Origin: an uncultured Bacteroidales bacterium
Lineage (GTDB): Bacteria; Bacteroidota; Bacteroidia; Bacteroidales; Bacteroidaceae
Direction of reading: 5' to 3'
NCBI GenBank assembly: GCA_902785075.1
Contig: CACZXN010000023.1
Coordinates: 1 to 35,824 of the forward strand
DNA: 35,824 bases
In this document: positions 32,209 through 35,824 of the stretch, piece after piece
Position numbering within the stretch: position 1 is the first letter of the stretch
Layout of the letters: the number at the start of each line of letters is the position of its first letter
Translations under genes and position numbers: made by a program
Notes under the pieces: generated by a model
The model's input: the letters and a program-made list of their open reading frames with translations, nothing else
What the model was told of the DNA's origin: nothing
The model's database searches: none

Positions 32209-34364
32209 ACCACGACCTTGAATGTAATATTTCGTCCCATATTGAAGACACCTTGACGACTTGTTACACTATTCATATCAGCATATTTTAGTCGACTCAG
32301 ATGACTCTGATAGGCACGATTCAGTAAATTATCTGCAGTAATGTACAACTCGGCTATCTTTTTACCCTTCCACGTTAGATCTGTACCTGCAGAGATATTC
32401 AGCAACGAATAACTAGGAGTAGCAGTCTCTGTGTTATCTACCGCATAAATGTGGTTTTGCTTCAAGTAACAATCAATCCCTGCTGCTATATAGAGATTGT
32501 CTGCTGACAAGCCTTTTGCATTGTGGGTATGACGTGAATGAGAACCCATTGTAGGGTGTGTATGATGCAATAACTCCCATTTCAGTTCACTAGTCCAACG
32601 TGGTGCGGGTGTATATGGTAGATATTTCGACGCATTAGGTTGATGTAATTGGCGGGCATTCACGTAAGAAAAGGTATTTTCGATGTGAAGAGAGTGAATT
32701 GGATGAACATCAACGCCAGCCTCGAAACCCAATAGACGTGCATCACCCTGCGTGTAACTATAAACGGGGTGTTCATCAATTTCGCTTCCTTCCCCCTTCA
32801 GGAAGATGTAGTGGTTGATGCGGTTAGCAAAAAGCGCCAGTTGTGCAGAAACATATTGACCAGTATAATCTATACCCAAGTCGGCTTGAAGACTATATTC
32901 TGGTTTCAGTTGCTGGTTGCCAAGTTCATAACGAAGTGCCCCTTCGTGTGTGCCGTTTGATCCCAGTTCGCTCATGTTTGGTGCACGGAAACCGCGAGCT
33001 ACATTCAGGCGTATATTCAGTTGATCGCTTACATTCCAAACGGCACCTAGACTACCAGTCACACTATTAAAGTTACGACTAAAGTCTTTAAACCGTATTA
33101 CACCATCTTCCTCCAATGCGTCTCCATGCAGATGACGATAATCCATGCGTACACCTCCATTCAACGTCAATTGATTCAGTTGTTTACTAGCTGTTGCATA
33201 GATGCCAAAGTCGAATAGATGATAGGCTGGAATGAGGAACTCTTCACCTAAGTTTTGCGATTGCTGCCACATGCCCTGTGCACCTGTTGTAAATTTCCAT
33301 CCATTAAAATCATAAGTCAGATAACGCAAGTCATAGGTCATAGTATGGAGTCTGAAGTAGAGGGCAGGATTGTGCTCATCTTCTTCAAACTCTTGACGGC
33401 GGTTCTGCTGATAGCCTAATATGGCCTTTATCCATCCTGTCGAAAGATTCAATGAGTTGTCCCAAACGAGTTTATAATGTTTCACCTGTTGGAAAGGAAT
33501 TGTTTTGATGTAGCTGTATTTACTCCAGTTATCCTCATGGCTTAACTGTCCAGTTAACTCGTCACGCTCTCCCTCAATAATTCCAGGCGTTTGATGATAG
33601 ATGGAACCAATCAGTTTAGAATAACCCCATGTTTTCTGGACACCAAGCATGAGTCGACCAGACATCTCCTTAAACTGAGAGCCTGGCACGTAACTGTCGT
33701 ACTTGTTTTTGTAAGCATGAGCCATTTTACCGCTCCAACGAGCATCCCACACAAAACCATGTTGGTTTCCTTGCAGATTGAGCGAATAGCCCAACAAACC
33801 ATTGTTCGTTTGAAATTCTGTCATTACATTACCTCGCAATTCTCCCTCTGAGAGTGAAGGTTGACTATGCATGATGACAACTCCAGCCATCGCATCCGAG
33901 CCATACATAAGCGAAGCAGGACCTTTCAAAACCTCCACAGAGCTAACACATCCTTCATCAACCTCAACACCATGCTCGTCACCCCATTGCTGTCCCTCCT
34001 GGCGCACACCTTCACTCATCACTACTACACGATTGTAGCCAAGTCCGCGTATAATAGGTTTCGAAATACCACTTCCTGTTGTAAGCTGACTCATACCAGG
34101 CTGACGAATAATCGCATCGATGATATTTGTAGACGTTGTAGATCGCAGTTCTTTCGAATTAACGACACTAATAGGAACTGTTGATTGTTTCAGTTTTGTA
34201 TCACCAGTAACTCCTGTTACAATCACTTCGTTCAAATTTAAATGACGATAAAAAACATCAGATGTATCATTACCATGATCATGTTGTATGTTTGTATTGC
34301 TGCCTTGTGCTGCCACAGTTAGGTATATACCCAACAATGGCAGAATGAGAAATAGTCTTTTCAT
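32190..34364 (-). CDS. TonB-dependent outer-membrane receptor with His-rich loop, probably for a metal
   Basis: A 724-residue receptor. After a signal peptide (1-20) comes a His-containing stretch NIQHDHGND, the TonB-box/plug entry NEVIVTG (46-51), the plug with IIRQPGMSQLTTGSGI, KPIIRGLGYNRVVVM and VEVLKGPASLMYGSDAMAGVV, and then a 22-strand-type barrel. It lacks the N-terminal carboxypeptidase-like domain common in Bacteroidota receptors. Near the C-terminus a loop has six histidines in 15 residues (His600-His614, HHTHPTMGSHSRHTH), and an E-x-H-rich plug loop GDEHGVEVDEG is present. His-rich loops of this kind are known from zinc receptors such as ZnuD; zinc or copper is therefore the best guess. 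A His/Cys-rich small protein is encoded 78 bp upstream on the same strand. Confidence 0.88.
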   Translation of the reverse strand: MKRLFLILPLLGIYLTVAAQGSNTNIQHDHGNDTSDVFYRHLNLNEVIVTGVTGDTKLKQSTVPISVVNSKELRSTTSTNIIDAIIRQPGMSQLTTGSGISKPIIRGLGYNRVVVMSEGVRQEGQQWGDEHGVEVDEGCVSSVEVLKGPASLMYGSDAMAGVVIMHSQPSLSEGELRGNVMTEFQTNNGLLGYSLNLQGNQHGFVWDARWSGKMAHAYKNKYDSYVPGSQFKEMSGRLMLGVQKTWGYSKLIGSIYHQTPGIIEGERDELTGQLSHEDNWSKYSYIKTIPFQQVKHYKLVWDNSLNLSTGWIKAILGYQQNRRQEFEEDEHNPALYFRLHTMTYDLRYLTYDFNGWKFTTGAQGMWQQSQNLGEEFLIPAYHLFDFGIYATASKQLNQLTLNGGVRMDYRHLHGDALEEDGVIRFKDFSRNFNSVTGSLGAVWNVSDQLNIRLNVARGFRAPNMSELGSNGTHEGALRYELGNQQLKPEYSLQADLGIDYTGQYVSAQLALFANRINHYIFLKGEGSEIDEHPVYSYTQGDARLLGFEAGVDVHPIHSLHIENTFSYVNARQLHQPNASKYLPYTPAPRWTSELKWELLHHTHPTMGSHSRHTHNAKGLSADNLYIAAGIDCYLKQNHIYAVDNTETATPSYSLLNISAGTDLTWKGKKIAELYITADNLLNRAYQSHLSRLKYADMNSVTSRQGVFNMGRNITFKVVVPVNIL

Positions 34365-34442
34365 TCTGTATAATATTTATTGTTATTAATATTAATGTGT
34401 GTTTTGTGCTGTATGGAAATGTATCTGCACTTGAAATGGTTC

Positions 34443-34778
34443 TTAGACAGCTGGAGGACCACGTGTCACATTAATGCTCAAAAACCGTACAAGAAGATTC
34501 GATTGACTTTGAGCAAGACTAATTTTACAGAAACTATTAGTTGGGATGACATCTAAAATAGATGCTGTCAACATAGGAAGAGATAGGAACTGACAAAGTA
34601 GGCATTCGTGAAATGTCAGTTCCTGTTGTGTGATATGTCCTCCGCAGTGATGTTCTACACAATCTGAACATTCATTAGGTTTGCAAGAAGAATGAATGGA
34701 GTGGATGTGAAACGACGACAACAATAGCATTGGTAGCAGTACTGCCAACAATACTCTTGATGCTATCTGTCGTTTCAT
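34443..34778 (-). CDS. His/Cys-rich small membrane protein (DUF2946-like), partner of the TonB receptor
   Basis: A 111-residue protein: basic start MKRQIASR, one hydrophobic helix, then a stretch dense in possible metal ligands (HIHSIHSSC, ECSDCVEHHCGGH, HECLLC), a second hydrophobic segment and a C-terminus RGPPAV. The general plan, including the terminal R-G/A-PP motif, resembles DUF2946 proteins, which often lie beside TonB-dependent metal receptors; this match is from memory and moderate. In-frame ATGs at 34814 and 34790 exist, but the promoter -7 box at 34796-34803 makes 34778 the better start. A metal-binding or metal-sensing role at the inner membrane is inferred. Confidence 0.65.
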   Translation of the reverse strand: MKRQIASRVLLAVLLPMLLLSSFHIHSIHSSCKPNECSDCVEHHCGGHITQQELTFHECLLCQFLSLPMLTASILDVIPTNSFCKISLAQSQSNLLVRFLSINVTRGPPAV

Positions 34779-34795
34779 TTGTGAATTCATGGATA

Positions 34796-34803
34796 CAAAG
34801 GTA
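34796..34803 (-). promoter_or_regulatory. Promoter -7 box for the His/Cys-rich protein and TonB receptor
   Basis: Minus strand TACCTTTG matches TAnnTTTG. The start at 34778 would leave a leader of roughly 10-15 nt. No -33 TTG is at standard spacing. No metal-regulator site (Fur/Zur-type palindrome) was recognised nearby. Confidence 0.55.
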
Positions 34804-34866
34804 CAATCTTTCAAAAATAGTATGTATCTTTTTTCAATCTATTTTACAAATAAATACATATTGTTT

Positions 34867-34953
34867 TTATTCCCACTCAAGTATATGAGTTCTGTTGATA
34901 CTCATTAACTTAGCTGCTGCAATTTCTATTGTAGTGACAGTTTTCCGTGTCAT
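34867..34953 (-). CDS. Doubtful 28-residue ORF
   Basis: A minus-strand ORF starting MTRKTVTTIEIAAAKLM, with a composition that could form an amphipathic helix. A near-promoter sequence (TATCCTTTGC, one base too long for the -7 consensus) lies about 25 bp upstream of its ATG. No family is recognised; it could also be the N-terminal fragment of a lost gene. Confidence 0.2.
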   Translation of the reverse strand: MTRKTVTTIEIAAAKLMSINRTHILEWE

Positions 34954-35572
34954 CTTTTACATTTCTTGTGCAAAGGATATGAACCAATACAATTTGCTCT
35001 CTTTATAGGAAATATGTATTCCATATCAAAAAGGACTGTCCTTCTGATGGACTTTCATTATAGTTTGTTGTTGTTGAGTGTGTGTGATATGTTGTTTACA
35101 CCTTATTAATATATAAATAATGGAAAACACCTATCAAAAACAGAATGGATATTAAACATCCAAAGTCAGACGGGCCATAGAATATAGCCTTGTTTGGGTA
35201 AGGCTACTTCCAATTATAAGACAGGATCAAGTTCCTTTCTCCTTTATACAAAGGCATTTCCGTTTGCGAAGTTATCTGTCTCTACTGAAAACTATCCATT
35301 AGTATGATGCTTTTTCGTGCAACTTAATACACTTTTTTCTACTATTCCGAAGTTTTTCCCGTTTTTTCAGCCACCTTTTCAGCCGAAATCACTACCGTTC
35401 ACCTGATGGATACAGTAGTCTTCAGGTTCTGCTCGTATTAATCTCATTGAAGGTAAGGCCAAAACGACGAAGCTGCCCCATCGGGGCAAATCCGTACTTC
35501 GGCAACAATTTGGAATCCAGAAACTCCAACACCAAGAACCTGGAAGTACGGGACTCTGCACTGTTAATAATC
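34954..35572. other. Region without an assignable gene
   Basis: Only short, mutually overlapping ORFs are present on both strands, for example 35379-35576 minus, which starts inside the TGA of the ORF at the right edge (ATGA), and a minus-strand frame ending near 35424 with protein-like text (LDSKLLPKYGFAPMGQLRR). Two stretches sharing TCAATGAGATTA (minus strand, about 35450 and 35575) form a weak direct repeat. The pattern suggests decayed coding or mobile-element sequence, but no transposase motif or terminal inverted repeat was recognised. Confidence 0.4.
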
Positions 35573-35824
35573 TCATTGACAGTAAATTGCTGTAGTGATC
35601 CTGTCCATCAGGATGTCAGGCAACTCTGCGATGACTTGAGCTGGCAGGATGGCCTCGGACCCAGATATACTTTCGGTGAGATTAAGACTGGAATTCAGGA
35701 AGATGCTCCGCCGTCCCTCGAAAATGTGCTGAAGAAATGAGTGTGCTGAATTAAATCTGTAATAGCATAATGCAGCACGCCAGTTATAGTGCTGCAATAT
35801 ATCTTTGATTAAATCGGACGGTTG
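35573..35824 (-). CDS. Open frame running off the right edge (partial, doubtful)
   Basis: A minus-strand frame is open from the window edge for 83 codons and ends at TGA 35573-35575 (last residues DRITTAIYCQ). The upstream part includes LIKDILQHYNWRAALCYYRF. A plus-strand ORF of similar length (35447-35740, ending PPSLENVLKK) overlaps it, and I cannot decide which, if either, is coding. No family is recognised. Confidence 0.25.
   Translation of the reverse strand, partial: QPSDLIKDILQHYNWRAALCYYRFNSAHSFLQHIFEGRRSIFLNSSLNLTESISGSEAILPAQVIAELPDILMDRITTAIYCQ

Noticed and set aside
1-35824. Search by eye for tRNA genes, rRNA, riboswitches and insertion-sequence ends.
   Set aside because: No T-loop/anticodon arrangement, conserved riboswitch core or transposase with inverted ends was found; short or diverged examples could have been missed.

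Overview
The window looks like a chromosomal segment of a Bacteroidota bacterium, most likely Prevotellaceae (Prevotella/Segatella-like). The evidence is the repeated Bacteroidota promoter form (TTG, 19-20 nt spacer, TAnnTTTG) in front of many genes, the lack of clear Shine-Dalgarno sequences, lipoproteins with acidic residues after the lipid Cys, an HU-HIG type DNA-binding protein, large outer-membrane barrels, a Na+-NQR operon, oxygen-independent ribonucleotide reductase, and a secreted protein with a Prevotella-style C-terminal sorting tail. No rRNA, tRNA, CRISPR array, phage or intact insertion sequence was recognised.

Layout. 1-3.9 kb (minus strand): panC-panD-proB-proA, tightly packed, pantothenate precursors plus the first two proline-synthesis steps, ending in a strong terminator. 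4.0-5.4 kb: two small envelope proteins (a DUF4369-like protein and a lipoprotein). 5.4-5.9 kb (minus): mscL. 6.0-9.8 kb: an HU-HIG regulator whose leader carries a 21-bp tandem repeat, then a 939-residue outer-membrane barrel protein. 9.9-11.2 kb: a 31-residue lipoprotein with its own promoter immediately upstream of a highly expressed gapA. 11.2-13.1 kb: an AT-rich gap holding a 40-residue membrane peptide with a good promoter, a low-molecular-weight tyrosine phosphatase and a secreted protein. 13.2-14.5 kb (minus): secreted histidine phosphatase. 14.5-20.4 kb (minus): complete nqrABCDEF operon. 20.6-24.5 kb: secreted zincin, four-domain lipoprotein, GNAT acetyltransferase and a small membrane protein, with an unusual cluster of GC-rich palindromes between the convergent genes. 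24.6-28.0 kb: nrdD-nrdG behind a promoter preceded by three copies of an 11-bp motif. 28.1-31.3 kb: two secreted GH43 glycosidases in an operon. 31.3-32.1 kb: tcdA. 32.2-34.8 kb (minus): a His/Cys-rich small membrane protein followed by a His-rich TonB-dependent receptor, probably a metal-uptake pair. 34.8-35.8 kb: no gene that can be assigned with confidence.

Together this is mostly core anaerobe metabolism (NQR Na+ pump, GAPDH, anaerobic NTP reduction, amino acid and vitamin synthesis) with an envelope and plant-glycan accessory layer. The most interesting items are non-coding: short tandem repeats placed exactly inside operon spacers (proB-proA, nrdD-nrdG) or in a leader (HU-HIG), a duplicated 20-bp palindrome, and the triple operator-like motif before nrdD. 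Small genes worth testing are the 31-residue lipoprotein, the 40-residue membrane peptide and the His/Cys-rich partner of the TonB receptor.
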